From contig NZ_JAANIG010000003.1 in the NCBI RefSeq assembly GCF_011174675.1, positions 62,001 through 126,000 on the forward strand: a stretch of DNA of 64,000 bases. The letters are read 5' to 3'. This stretch comes from Perlabentimonas gracilis (lineage in GTDB: Bacteria > Bacteroidota > Bacteroidia > Bacteroidales > Tenuifilaceae). Position 1 is the stretch's first letter. Every line of letters starts with the position of its first letter. A model generated the notes under the pieces. That model saw nothing but the letters and a program-made list of their open reading frames with translations, did no database searches and was not told the origin of the DNA. Shown here in pieces: positions 1-8,747 of this stretch. The position numbers and the translations under genes were made by a program.

Positions 1-1
1 G

Positions 2-1501
2 GAACAAGATTTTGACTGCAACAACAAGTTTAGACAATGGATAATTGACAACAAGCTGGCCAGCAACGATGAGCTAAAAGCTATTGAGGAAAAAGCCGCT
101 ACTGATGCCCGTGAGGCAAAAAATGCCGCTTGGAAAAAATACACCGAGCCCATTAAAGCCGAGCGCGATGCCCTAGTTAAGATTATCGACAACCGCTCAT
201 GCGTTTGTAAGCGCGAGCATATCGACAAGGTTGGCCTAATAACCGCCGAGCTAAAAAAGTTTCCCAACCCCATCCGTAAGGATAACATGAGCTCCGCCAA
301 GCGAATTTTAAGGCACGTATGCACCGACTGCTCCATCCGTAAGCAGCTGCAAAGCGACCTATCGATATGGATGAAGGAGAACTACGAGAAGGCCAACGAC
401 CTTTATAGCACCCACCTATACTGCGAAACCGAAAAATCGGCGCTACGAATTAAACCGATACCCGCCAAGTTCTCCGATAAGTCGGTAACCGTAACTGGCC
501 GTGAGGTGCTTCGCGACAACTGGCACAAGCAGTTTGAGAAAAACCCTCTGCTAGTAGCTTTTGGCGAGGATGTGGGTAATATTGGCGGGGTAAATCAAAC
601 CTACGAAGGCCTGCAGCAAAAATTTGGTGAGATTAGGATTACCGATACCGGCATTCGAGAAACCACCATAATTGGGCAGGGCTTAGGTGCTGCTCAGCGT
701 GGACTTAGACCCGTTGCCGAAATTCAATACTTCGACTACCTACTTTACGCCCTGCAAACCCTGAGCGACGACCTGGCCACCCTACGATGGCGCACCAAGA
801 ACGGGCAGATGGCACCGCTAATCATCTCCACCCGTGGCCACAGGCTCGAGGGTGTTTGGCACTCAGGCTCACCGCTCAGCATGGTTATCAACTCCATTAG
901 GGGGATATATGTTTGCGTTCCACGCAATATGACCCAAGCCGCGGGTATGTACAATACGCTGCTTGAGGCCGACGATCCAGCCCTGGTAATTGAACCGCTA
1001 AACGGCTACAGGTTAAAGGAGAAAATGCCCGACAATATTGGCGATTTTAAAGTTCCGCTTGGAGTACCCGAAGTTCTCCGCGAGGGAACCGATATAACCC
1101 TTGTAACCTACGGTAGCTGCGTTCGCATTGCACAGGAGGCCGTAGAGCAGCTGCATGAGTTTGGCATCTCGGTTGAACTAATTGATGTGCAAACCCTGCT
1201 CCCATTCGACTTGCCCAACATGGTGCTCGAATCGGTGAAGAAAACTAACCGCGTGGCATTTTTCGATGAGGATGTTCCCGGCGGTGCCACAGCATTCATG
1301 ATGCAAAAAGTACTTGAGGAGCGTGGGGCATTTAACTACCTCGACTCGGAGCCCAGAACCATCACCGCCAAGGAGCATAGGCCGGCCTACACCACCGATG
1401 GCGACTACTTCTCGAACCCCAATGCCGAGGATGTGTTCGAAACGGTGTATGAAATTATGCACGAGGTTAACCCAAAAAGGTATCCAGACCTTTACAAGTA
1501 G
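2..1501 (+). CDS. 2-oxoacid dehydrogenase E1, fused alpha/beta subunits (3' part)
   Basis: The thiamine-diphosphate E1 component of a branched-chain or pyruvate-type 2-oxoacid dehydrogenase complex decarboxylates a 2-oxoacid and passes the acyl group to the E2 lipoyl domain. The frame is open from base 2, so the 5' end lies outside the window and 499 residues are visible. The first ~150 are the C-terminal part of an alpha-type subunit and a charged linker. From about residue 165 the sequence is a transketolase-type beta subunit, with GEDVGNIGGVNQ, the RITDTGIRE stretch and DEDVPGGATA near the end. Alpha/beta fusion in one chain is common in Bacteroidota. Substrate specificity cannot be told from this part. 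A hairpin terminator follows at once. An ATG at 287 is internal to the linker and is not the true start. Confidence 0.88.
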   Translation, partial: EQDFDCNNKFRQWIIDNKLASNDELKAIEEKAATDAREAKNAAWKKYTEPIKAERDALVKIIDNRSCVCKREHIDKVGLITAELKKFPNPIRKDNMSSAKRILRHVCTDCSIRKQLQSDLSIWMKENYEKANDLYSTHLYCETEKSALRIKPIPAKFSDKSVTVTGREVLRDNWHKQFEKNPLLVAFGEDVGNIGGVNQTYEGLQQKFGEIRITDTGIRETTIIGQGLGAAQRGLRPVAEIQYFDYLLYALQTLSDDLATLRWRTKNGQMAPLIISTRGHRLEGVWHSGSPLSMVINSIRGIYVCVPRNMTQAAGMYNTLLEADDPALVIEPLNGYRLKEKMPDNIGDFKVPLGVPEVLREGTDITLVTYGSCVRIAQEAVEQLHEFGISVELIDVQTLLPFDLPNMVLESVKKTNRVAFFDEDVPGGATAFMMQKVLEERGAFNYLDSEPRTITAKEHRPAYTTDGDYFSNPNAEDVFETVYEIMHEVNPKRYPDLYK

Positions 1502-1531
1502 GGTGCAAATTAGATATCTAAAGATTGTTAA

Positions 1532-1574
1532 CGGTTGAATATGGCTTAAAACCTATTCAACCGCTTTTAATTTT
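1532..1574 (+). terminator. Rho-independent terminator of the E1 gene
   Basis: A perfect 10-bp stem (CGGTTGAATA paired with TATTCAACCG at 1554-1563) has a 12-base loop and is followed by a T-rich stretch. It starts 31 bases after the E1 stop codon. Confidence 0.75.
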
Positions 1575-1883
1575 ATAGAGGTAGGTGGTGGTTATGAACA
1601 GAGCGTATCAAAATACTTCGGGTCGATATATGAAAACTCTAAATGGGAAGAGTAGGTACCCTGGGGTGTAATTGACATTTTTTCTAGACAACGAAATTGA
1701 CACGAATGAACTATTGGATTCCAAAAACCTAATCTATCGTCATTGGTTGCAACCACAACTTTTTGTTACCATTCTCCCCCTCACTCAATACGCTGCTTAG
1801 AACAGACTTATTTTTCTACATATTTAGGATTTTGGGTTAGGTTGAACAAACTAGCACTTAGTATGGGTTCTAAAGTGAAAGTA
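1575..1883. other. Intergenic stretch without a supported gene
   Basis: About 310 bases lie between the E1 terminator and the end of the nuclease remnant. There is no convincing reading frame. The octamer AATTGACA occurs twice in the same orientation near 1671 and 1701, too little to call an insertion sequence end. The stretch borders the restriction island and may be its edge. Confidence 0.4.
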
Positions 1884-2582
1884 TTATCCCATCACATTTA
1901 CAATTTCATTCTTCTTATACAATTTCGGTAGAAATTTTGACTTAATCCTAAACTGGCTTCTTTTTTTTATTTTAGGTTTTGTAGATATATTCTCAAGTTT
2001 AATGCCTGGGTCGTAATAAATATTACCCGCAGCCAATTGAGAAAGGAATAACTGGAAATCAGTACCTGTACCTAAAATCACATTATTTCCAAACTTATAT
2101 TTCCTATCTCCAGTAGTTATAGACTGTGAAGGGACATAGCACGCTTTATCATGTTTTCGATTCCAATGCAAAAGCATTGATGAAAAACTCCATGAAGCTG
2201 TTTCGTTCTCATTTTGATCAAGCAGAGCTATTTTTCCGTTGGTGTTTCTAATTTTTCCACTTTCATGATCAAAACCTATTAGCCTCAACTCTAATTGAGT
2301 AGTTGAATGGACTTCCCCTGACTTGTGAATTCCCCCAAAATTCATTCGGTCTGGGCGTCCGGTTTTATCAGGGTAACCGTAAGTTCTTACAAAATAATCT
2401 GCACCGTGAGTTTTGTAAATTCCACCAGTTGGCTCAGGTGTCATAAGTGTAATTACAGATGAATTTATCCTTTCAAAATTTGTGACACCAAACTGCTTTA
2501 TCTCCCAACCCAAAAAGTCAGGTTCTGAATAACCATTAGGAGTTATTCCTAGTTCTGCCTCTAAGGTATATCCACAATCATT
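1884..2582 (-). pseudogene. MvaI/BcnI-family restriction endonuclease, 5' end missing
   Basis: The 232-codon open stretch matches the MvaI/BcnI family of MutH-like nucleases that cut CCNGG-type sites: GYTLEAELGI, then the catalytic D-x4-E-x-K motif as DFLGWEIK, then TLMTPEPTGG, RPDRMNFGGIH, HWNRKH and KKRSQFR. MvaI uses D50, E55 and K57, the same spacing. The only possible initiation codon before the conserved core is a TTG at 2513, which falls after the catalytic aspartate. Upstream the frame runs into TAA at 2583-2585 with no ATG, GTG or TTG between. About 45 N-terminal residues expected in the family are therefore missing, and I call it a remnant rather than an active enzyme. It lies 11 bases after the HNH gene. 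The family is clear; inactivity is inferred. Confidence 0.8.
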
Positions 2583-2593
2583 TTAAGACATTT

Positions 2594-3364
2594 CTACCTT
2601 TGAAAACGAAATTCATTGTGATATTTTAAGAACTCACTATCTGGCAAGAATCTTGATGGCAAAAATATTTCCTTATCTTGATATTGAAAAAAATACTTTT
2701 CAAGAATTTCTGTTTTTTTTTGTTTCAACAATACATTTGAAACCTTGATTTTATATTCAGGAGTGATTGTAATTAATCCATTTTCAAAAGCCTTATCATG
2801 CAAAGCATTAATTGCTATTCCATTCCTTGGATTCAATCTGTTTTTTTTGTCTTCGCTCCAGGGTTTTATATGCCCTGCAATTAATAAGTCACTTTGATTT
2901 AAACCAGTTATGCAACAGGTGTAATTATATGAAGCTAGAATCAAGTGTCGAAAGAATGATTGATTCACTCTAATTTTAATCATCTTTTCTTTTGATTTCC
3001 CTTCAGGCAGATCTTTTAAATCTATCTTGGAAATATTCTCAATAGGTTTATTCTCAATTTTAGCAAGAAGTTTCTCGCTTTCAAATGGTAAATCTTCCCA
3101 ATTATTATAAAATTCATCCCAAATTACTTTGTCCAACCTACTTGCATTATATGCTCCTTTAATTCCTTTGGCTTTGAGACTTGGATCTAGGCTTGCAAAG
3201 TTTACAAGCTTGTAAGCTATTGAGCTTGGAGTTCTGTTAATTAAAACCGAGAGGTTAATAACCTGAGGATTATGCCTATGTAATTTTCCAAATGGCAATT
3301 TACAATACAAGTTAATGGCTAAAATTAGTTCATCTCTTGTCCATAAACGTTGTCCCTTTTTCAT
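2594..3364 (-). CDS. HNH endonuclease of restriction-modification type
   Basis: A 256-residue protein. Its C-terminal half (about 140-200) is an HNH metal-dependent nuclease fold: a Cys pair at 150-151, AGHIKPW with His165, NPRNG with Asn181, and HDKAFENG with His189. The same layout is found in HNH nucleases encoded beside cytosine methyltransferases. The N-terminal part begins KKGQRLWTRDEL and resembles a DNA-binding region typical of these proteins. It is the only full-length nuclease in this island. Its ATG overlaps the stop of the zinc-ribbon gene (TGATG), so the two are translationally coupled. It could be the cutting enzyme of a lost system or act on modified DNA. The domain call is firm; the target sequence is unknown. 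Confidence 0.8.
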   Translation of the reverse strand: MKKGQRLWTRDELILAINLYCKLPFGKLHRHNPQVINLSVLINRTPSSIAYKLVNFASLDPSLKAKGIKGAYNASRLDKVIWDEFYNNWEDLPFESEKLLAKIENKPIENISKIDLKDLPEGKSKEKMIKIRVNQSFFRHLILASYNYTCCITGLNQSDLLIAGHIKPWSEDKKNRLNPRNGIAINALHDKAFENGLITITPEYKIKVSNVLLKQKKTEILEKYFFQYQDKEIFLPSRFLPDSEFLKYHNEFRFQR

Positions 3365-3537
3365 CAGATATCTTCTTCGGTTAAAAACTCAGTTTCACAA
3401 TCTTGCGATAAACAATGATGAACTTGTGTTTTTTCTGGCAAAAAATATAAGTCTATCAATATTTCTGTTCTACAACCACAATGAGGGCATATTACTGGTT
3501 GATCATTATAGATATAAACTTCACTAGTTTCTTGCAT
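3364..3537 (-). CDS. 57-residue zinc-ribbon protein
   Basis: A short gene found by direct reading. It starts MQETSEVYIYNDQPV and holds a CPHCG knuckle (Cys17, Cys20), followed by HHC and a further Cys (His40, His41, Cys42, Cys47), which would bind one zinc ion. The acidic tail ends EEDI. Its TGA stop shares a base with the ATG of the HNH gene, which strongly supports it being translated. I recall similar tiny CxxC proteins next to restriction genes in Bacteroidota, but no function is known to me. It may be an accessory or specificity factor for the HNH protein (inference). It sits directly downstream of the broken methyltransferase end. Confidence 0.65.
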   Translation of the reverse strand: MQETSEVYIYNDQPVICPHCGCRTEILIDLYFLPEKTQVHHCLSQDCETEFLTEEDI

Positions 3538-3656
3538 AGGGTTAAATTTATGCAGCGAACTGCGTTAAAGGTTGATGTGACGGCCTTTTCTTTGGCCTTA
3601 AAGTTTTGTGTAGCGAAGGAGCGACCAGTGGAAACACCTATAACAAACATTTGTAA

Positions 3657-4136
3657 TTATACTGAATTAAAGTTGGAAATACCTAATATAGAGAAGGATT
3701 GGCAAGGAAACCCGGCCAATAAAACATCATGTTCTGGAATACTATTCTCGCTAATTACTGTAATATCATCAAATGGCACCTCTCCAAAATTTGCTTCATA
3801 AGTCACTTTGGCAAATTTGTTATATTCGGAAGAAAAAACACATTTCCCACCAACCTTTTGGTAAGCTAATCTTATTCCACCTATCCCGGCAAAAAGATCA
3901 ATGAACTTGAATTTTGGATTCTCCGGGGCAGGAAATGGAATATCCCATTTAAAATTCAATTTCGCTTGCACATTTACACTATGTCTAGTTAAATATGAAA
4001 TTGCAGGCTCTTCAAAATACTTTACAACAGAATCCCCAAAATTATGAAAATAATGGGTCACGTAAGCCTGCTCATTTTCTATATCTCTTAGCGGATCAAT
4101 CTTTATCTTATCCTTTAATTCAGAATATCTTAACAT
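3657..4136 (-). pseudogene. C5-cytosine DNA methyltransferase, truncated after motif IV
   Basis: The 159 codons encode the N-terminal half of a Dcm-like enzyme. A leader of about 75 residues is followed by motif I (FKFIDLFAGIGGIRLA, residues 77-91), a motif II region around FSSEYN, and motif IV (LLAGFPCQSFSI) with catalytic Cys145. The frame stops 14 residues later. Motif VI (ENV), motif VIII, the target-recognition region and motifs IX-X are all absent, and no frame in the next 120 bases restores them. Family enzymes are usually 300-430 residues. Without the recognition region it cannot methylate, so the partner nucleases have no matching protection here. The leader may be a regulatory extension. 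The truncation is read directly; loss by deletion is inferred. Confidence 0.82.
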
Positions 4137-4436
4137 AGCATTCTTCTTTCTATCTACTTTTCAATCTTTAGTCTACAAAGGTCTAGGTTTTTTTTGATTT
4201 ATTTATTCAAATTCTGATTTACTTACAAACCATTTTTCTAATAAAACCTATTATAATCAATGATTAGTTTATTGTTTCTGAACATCCTATAATCTTTTCA
4301 TTGGCAAAATTTGGCTCTTTTGCAAATTGAATTACCTGCTTTTATGCTGAGACAAGCAATAGTATCAATTGTGATACGTAGTTGGGTGAGCGTCATAACT
4401 ACTGAATTGTTCTAATTTTAAAAAGCCAATAAACAT
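4137..4436. other. AT-rich gap between restriction remnant and symporter
   Basis: About 300 AT-rich bases lie between the methyltransferase start and the end of the symporter gene. It presumably holds the promoter of the minus-strand island, but I see no clear TAnnTTTG element, hairpin terminator or short gene. Confidence 0.4.
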
Positions 4437-5945
4437 CTACTTCTCCCCAATATCCTTACCCATAACCTCAAACATTTGGTCAACCCCGCTGGGTCTTTGA
4501 GTGAAAAGGCTTACCACAATGGTGGTAATAAGCGATAGCGAAAATGCAGGGATTAGCTCATAGATTAGGTTTTTAAGGAAACCAACCTGATTCCAAACAA
4601 TTACGGTAATGGCACCCACCACTATTCCGCTAATAACTCCTGCTGTTGTAGCACGTTTCCAGTACAATGCCAGTATTGATGTGGGACCAAAGGCAGCACC
4701 CAAACCTGCCCAGGCAAACAGCACCAGCCAAAACACCAGCTCCCCTGCAATAAAACCCATGACCAATGCAATTACCACAACCAGAAATACTACCAAACGG
4801 CTGAGAAAAACCAATCGCTTTTGGGGAACCACTTTCCCACGCATCCACCATTTTTCGTACACATCGCGAACAACCGATGAACCGGCAACAAGGAGCTGAG
4901 AGTCAGCGGTGGAAACAATGGCAGCAAATATGGAGGCAATTACTAACCCAAAAGCCACCGGGCTTAAATGGCCGTAGGCCAAAACGGGATAGAGGTTCTC
5001 GGTATCGGAAGCTGGAAGAGCTGTCACATCGGGAAAGTATAACCTGCCCACCAATCCTATAAATAAAGCGCCAACAGCCATAACAATGTTGGCCAATGTG
5101 CCAATAACAGCAACCGAAGGCAACTGCTTGGCACTCTTAATGGACATGTAGCGAGATATGATATGCGGATTGCCCGGCGAACCCAAGCCAATGCCCACAA
5201 ACCCTATGGCTGCACCTGCGCTTATGGCAATAGGACTAGCAAAACTTCCAGAGTCGACCTGCCTAAGCATATCAATAAACTGTGCGAATCCTCCAAAGTC
5301 GAGTATCGACTTAATGGGAACCACCACCAGTGCAATAATTATTATAAAGGCTTGGATGGTATCGTTTAGGCTTACAGCTAAAAATCCCCCTAAAACCACA
5401 TACACCAGAATTATGGATGTTGTGATTACCAATCCCCACGAGTAATTGATACTAAAACTTGTTGCCAGCGCCTTACCACCCGCAACAAACTGCGCCGAAA
5501 CGTAAGATACCATAAAGATAAGAATGATAAGCACTACGGCTAGCCTAAGATACCCCTTGGGGTCGGGAAAGCGGATGGTAAAAAAATCGGGAACTGTAAT
5601 GCAGTCGTACTTCTCGGTGAATCGCCTAAGCCTAACGGCATAAAAGAAGAACAGCAGGAACTCTACCACAATGTAGCCCACGGCTGCCCACAGAGCCGAT
5701 AATCCCATTGTGTAGGCCATACCTGTAAAGCCCAGTAGTAACCAGGCGCTCCTACCCGACACCACTGCCGACATGGCCACAATTAGCCGCCCCATTTTAC
5801 GGCCACCAATAAAGTAGTTGCTAATATCCTTTGATGAAAATCGGCTAGAGAAGATACCAATAAGCAGGATAAGCAAAAGGTACCCAATAAATGTGACAAC
5901 TGTGGAAGTGTTTACCGTCATTTCAGTCACCAAAGATTCGTCCAT
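4437..5945 (-). CDS. putP: Sodium/solute symporter, PutP-like (SSS family)
   Basis: A 502-residue inner-membrane protein with about 13 hydrophobic segments and the features of the sodium:solute symporter family. These are NYFIGGRKMGR after the first helix, SGRSAWLLLGFTG in helix 2 (the PutP S-G-R-S sodium site region), GLGSPGNPHIISRYMS in the middle, and the helix 8 stretch SIFAAIVSTADSQLLVAGS, where conserved Ser/Thr residues bind sodium. It would drive uptake of proline or a similar solute by sodium cotransport. The length matches PutP. The ATG at 5945 follows a spaced A/G-rich region. The gene stands alone and is divergent from sodB. Proline is the most likely substrate but is not proven by sequence. 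Confidence 0.82.
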   Translation of the reverse strand: MDESLVTEMTVNTSTVVTFIGYLLLILLIGIFSSRFSSKDISNYFIGGRKMGRLIVAMSAVVSGRSAWLLLGFTGMAYTMGLSALWAAVGYIVVEFLLFFFYAVRLRRFTEKYDCITVPDFFTIRFPDPKGYLRLAVVLIILIFMVSYVSAQFVAGGKALATSFSINYSWGLVITTSIILVYVVLGGFLAVSLNDTIQAFIIIIALVVVPIKSILDFGGFAQFIDMLRQVDSGSFASPIAISAGAAIGFVGIGLGSPGNPHIISRYMSIKSAKQLPSVAVIGTLANIVMAVGALFIGLVGRLYFPDVTALPASDTENLYPVLAYGHLSPVAFGLVIASIFAAIVSTADSQLLVAGSSVVRDVYEKWWMRGKVVPQKRLVFLSRLVVFLVVVIALVMGFIAGELVFWLVLFAWAGLGAAFGPTSILALYWKRATTAGVISGIVVGAITVIVWNQVGFLKNLIYELIPAFSLSLITTIVVSLFTQRPSGVDQMFEVMGKDIGEK

Positions 5946-6017
5946 AGCTTAGGTGTTTTATGTTTTACAAAAACTAAAGTAGCCATTTGCTTCAGCAGAA
6001 CATACGCAAGGATTAAC

Positions 6018-6048
6018 TTGTGAATGCTCTTCAAATTTATTAAATTTG
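6018..6048 (+). promoter_or_regulatory. Promoter of sodB (Bacteroidota type)
   Basis: TTG at 6018-6020 and TAAATTTG at 6041-6048 are 20 bases apart, matching the -33/-7 pair of the Bacteroidota primary sigma factor. The start codon is 40 bases downstream of the -7 element. Confidence 0.6.
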
Positions 6049-6088
6049 CCTTAACACCTTTTACTAAACCAAACAAAATTCAACTACT

Positions 6089-6664
6089 ATGGCATTTGAA
6101 CTTCCAAAACTACCCTACGGATTGGACGACCTAAACCCAATCATTAGCAAGAACACGTTAGAGTTTCACCATGGTAAGCACCACCAAGCCTACGTGAACA
6201 ATCTGAACAACCTGGTTAAAGGCACCAAGTTCGAGAATGCCGATTTGCAAACCATTATTAAGGAGGCCGATGGGGGCATTTTCAACAATGGTGCACAGGT
6301 TTGGAACCACACCTTCTACTTCGAGGCATTCTCTAAAAATCCGCAGAAAGAGCCCATGGGCAAGTTGGCCGAGGCCATTGAGCGCGACTTTGGCTCATTT
6401 GCAAAGTTTAAAGAGGCTTTTGCCAAGGCTGCCGCCACGCTGTTTGGCTCGGGTTGGGCCTGGCTAGTGAAGGATGCCTATGGTCATCTTGAGATTGTGC
6501 AGGAGTCGAATGCCGGCAACCCCATACGCAATGGGCTTACCCCCATTTTAACCTGCGATGTGTGGGAACACGCCTACTACCTCGACTACCAAAACCGCCG
6601 CCCCGACTACATTGAGGCCTTCTGGCAGCTGGTGGACTGGAAGGTGGTTGAGCAACGTTTCTAG
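6089..6664 (+). CDS. sodB: Superoxide dismutase, Fe type or cambialistic
   Basis: Converts superoxide to oxygen and peroxide in the cytoplasm. The 191-residue protein aligns end to end with E. coli SodB. The metal ligands are His27 (EFHHGKHH), His74 (AQVWNHTFY), Asp157 and His161 (DVWEHAYYLDY). Gln70 in the AQVWNH motif marks the iron-type active site, although Bacteroides homologues can work with iron or manganese. The ATG at 6089 is the only sensible start and gives the family N-terminus FELPKLPYGLDDL. It has its own promoter and terminator, so it is monocistronic. An oxygen-stress enzyme fits the otherwise anaerobic, iron-sulfur-rich gene content. Confidence 0.95.
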   Translation: MAFELPKLPYGLDDLNPIISKNTLEFHHGKHHQAYVNNLNNLVKGTKFENADLQTIIKEADGGIFNNGAQVWNHTFYFEAFSKNPQKEPMGKLAEAIERDFGSFAKFKEAFAKAAATLFGSGWAWLVKDAYGHLEIVQESNAGNPIRNGLTPILTCDVWEHAYYLDYQNRRPDYIEAFWQLVDWKVVEQRF

Positions 6665-6684
6665 CCAAATCAAATTACAGCTAT

Positions 6685-6716
6685 AACCCATCCACCTTTT
6701 AGGGGATGGGTTTTTT
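6685..6716 (+). terminator. Terminator of sodB
   Basis: An AACCCATCC / GGATGGGTT stem with a short loop is followed by TTTTTT, 21 bases after the sodB stop codon. Confidence 0.85.
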
Positions 6717-7034
6717 ATTTGTTTAGCAACAAACAACTCAGAACGATTATTAAACATAAAATATTTTCCAATCTCTACATAGCAATCAATCCAATAATTA
6801 CTAGCTTTGCGGCTTCAAACAGAAATACTTTGAACAGGTTACAACCCATATACAGCAAAATGTTCCCAGCAAACAGCATAATTGGCAAAAGCCACATTAT
6901 TGCCAGAAATTGCAGGCACGCGCTAAAGTGGGATATTGAGCACACTGGCTAATATTCTACTTTCGAAATGTAGAGTAAATCTCTATGCTTCACATCAACA
7001 ACCTAATTACAAAAAACATACTTACAAAACCTTA
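6717..7034. other. Intergenic region upstream of the SulP gene
   Basis: About 320 AT-rich bases. A possible 77-codon frame on the plus strand has no recognisable features or ribosome site and is probably chance. The only clear structure is the palindrome listed separately at 7035-7060. Confidence 0.35.
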
Positions 7035-7060
7035 TTACACCAGTTAGCATATTGGTGTAA
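7035..7060. promoter_or_regulatory. Palindrome before SulP gene, possible operator
   Basis: Perfect 8-bp arms TTACACCA and TGGTGTAA flank a 10-base spacer, ending 17 bases before the SulP start codon. It has no T-run, so an operator for a dimeric repressor is more likely than a terminator (inference). Confidence 0.45.
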
Positions 7061-7077
7061 CCCTTACTAATAGACAA

Positions 7078-8712
7078 ATGAACAGCATTTTCAAACCAAA
7101 ACTATTCAGCATCCTGCGCGAGGGGTATAGCAAGCATCAGCTGCAAAAGGATGTGATGGCGGGGGTAATAGTTGGCATTGTGGCTCTTCCGCTGGCCATT
7201 GCCTTTGCCATAGCATCGGGCGTTTCGCCTGAGAGGGGTATAATTACTGCAATTGTTGCAGGATTCCTGATCTCCCTACTAGGCGGTAGCCGGGTGCAAA
7301 TTGGGGGCCCCACGGGCGCCTTTGTGGTTATTGTTTTCGGAGTAATTGAGCAGTACGGAATTGAAGGACTGATTATATCAACCTTTATGGCGGGGTTAAT
7401 GCTTGTTGCCTTTGGGTTGCTCAGGCTAGGCACCATCATAAAGTTTATCCCCCACCCGCTAATAGTTGGGTTCACCAGCGGTATTGCAATAATTATTTTC
7501 TCAACCCAAGTAAAAGAGTTCCTTGGGCTAGGCCTCACAGAGATCCCTTCGGCCTTTATACCCAAGTGGGGAGCATACTTCACCTCACTCGGAAGCATTA
7601 ATACTTACGCGGTTCTAATCGCTGTTTTCACCGTGTTGATAACCATTTTCTCAAAAAAACTTTTCAAAAAGATTCCTGGCTCGTTCATAGCCATTGTGCT
7701 TATGACAGTTGCTGCAATACTTTTCAAACTTCCGGTAAATACCATAGGTTCGGTTTATGGCGATTTGCCTACCACCATCAACCTGAGCTTACCAACCATT
7801 AACTTGGGTAGCTTAACCCAGTACATTGCACCTGCATTCACCATTGCGCTGCTGGGCGCAATTGAGTCGCTGCTATCGGCTGTGGTGGCCGATGGGATGA
7901 TAAGCGGAAACCACCGCTCTAACACCGAACTTATTGCACAGGGTGTGGGCAATATGGCTTCGGCCATTTTTGGGGGCATTCCTGCTACAGGCGCCATAGC
8001 TCGTACCGCAACTAACGTGAAGAACGGTGGTAGAACCCCAGTTGCCGGTATGGTTCATGCCGTTACCCTGTTGCTTATTGTTATTTTCTTTGGAAAATGG
8101 GCAGCCCAAATTCCACTTGCTTGTCTTGCCGGTATCCTTGTGGTAGTGGCCTACAACATGAGTGAGTGGCGATCATTTTACTCCATCCTTAAAGGGTCGA
8201 AGTACGATGTGCTGGTACTGCTAACCACATTCTTTCTAACCGTGCTTGTAGATTTAACCGTAGCCATACAAATTGGAATGGTGCTGGCAGCACTCCTATT
8301 CATGCAACGAATGGCAAACACCAGCAATATAATTGCAGCCGACGCCGATATGGATGCTCTGGAAGACTACTCCGATTTACCAAAGGATATAGAGGTGTAC
8401 GAGATTAAAGGACCTTTCTTTTTTGCTGCAGCCCAAAAATACAGAGAGACCCTCAAAAACTTTGGGAAAACAAACAAGGTGCTTATCCTCAGGATGCGAC
8501 ATGTCCCATTTATCGACTCCTCGGGTATACACAACTTTAGGGAAACGATAAAGTACCTGAAGGTTCGAAACGTTAAAATAATTCTTTCGGGGGTACAACC
8601 AGGGGTGAAAAAGGAGCTAGAGAAGACTAGAATTGATTTTCTGATTGGCCGCAACAATATTTGCGACAACTACAACGAGGCTAAAACCAAAGCCCTGAAA
8701 GTGCTTGGTTAG
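7078..8712 (+). CDS. SulP-family anion transporter with STAS domain
   Basis: A 544-residue membrane protein of the SLC26/SulP family, which carries sulfate, bicarbonate or other anions. Residues about 20-420 hold the multi-helix transport domain, with GVIVGIVALPLAIAFAIASG in the first helices and GGSRVQIGGPTGAFVVIV, the family signature, near residue 75. Residues about 445-540 form a cytoplasmic STAS domain with FIDSSGIHNFRETI. The length and order of domains are standard. Neighbours do not reveal the substrate: sodB is upstream and an unrelated peptidase converges from downstream. Sulfate and bicarbonate are both plausible. A palindrome just before the start codon may regulate it. Family assignment is firm. 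Confidence 0.88.
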   Translation: MNSIFKPKLFSILREGYSKHQLQKDVMAGVIVGIVALPLAIAFAIASGVSPERGIITAIVAGFLISLLGGSRVQIGGPTGAFVVIVFGVIEQYGIEGLIISTFMAGLMLVAFGLLRLGTIIKFIPHPLIVGFTSGIAIIIFSTQVKEFLGLGLTEIPSAFIPKWGAYFTSLGSINTYAVLIAVFTVLITIFSKKLFKKIPGSFIAIVLMTVAAILFKLPVNTIGSVYGDLPTTINLSLPTINLGSLTQYIAPAFTIALLGAIESLLSAVVADGMISGNHRSNTELIAQGVGNMASAIFGGIPATGAIARTATNVKNGGRTPVAGMVHAVTLLLIVIFFGKWAAQIPLACLAGILVVVAYNMSEWRSFYSILKGSKYDVLVLLTTFFLTVLVDLTVAIQIGMVLAALLFMQRMANTSNIIAADADMDALEDYSDLPKDIEVYEIKGPFFFAAAQKYRETLKNFGKTNKVLILRMRHVPFIDSSGIHNFRETIKYLKVRNVKIILSGVQPGVKKELEKTRIDFLIGRNNICDNYNEAKTKALKVLG

Positions 8713-8747
8713 AGTCCGACATATGTCCACACGAACATATAACAACC

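Noticed and set aside
1660-1720. Possible insertion sequence end (repeated AATTGACA)
   Set aside because: Only two octamers with no transposase remnant, no matching opposite end and no target duplication were found.
3538-3656. Possible integron attC-like site between the methyltransferase end and the zinc-ribbon gene (TATAACA-type motif)
   Set aside because: I could not identify paired R and L boxes or an integrase, so the resemblance is not enough.
3481-3801. 106-codon plus-strand frame across the methyltransferase end
   Set aside because: It mostly overlaps the antisense of the zinc-ribbon and methyltransferase genes and shows no domain.
6719-6952. 77-codon frame after sodB
   Set aside because: It begins inside the terminator tail, is AT-driven and has no family features.
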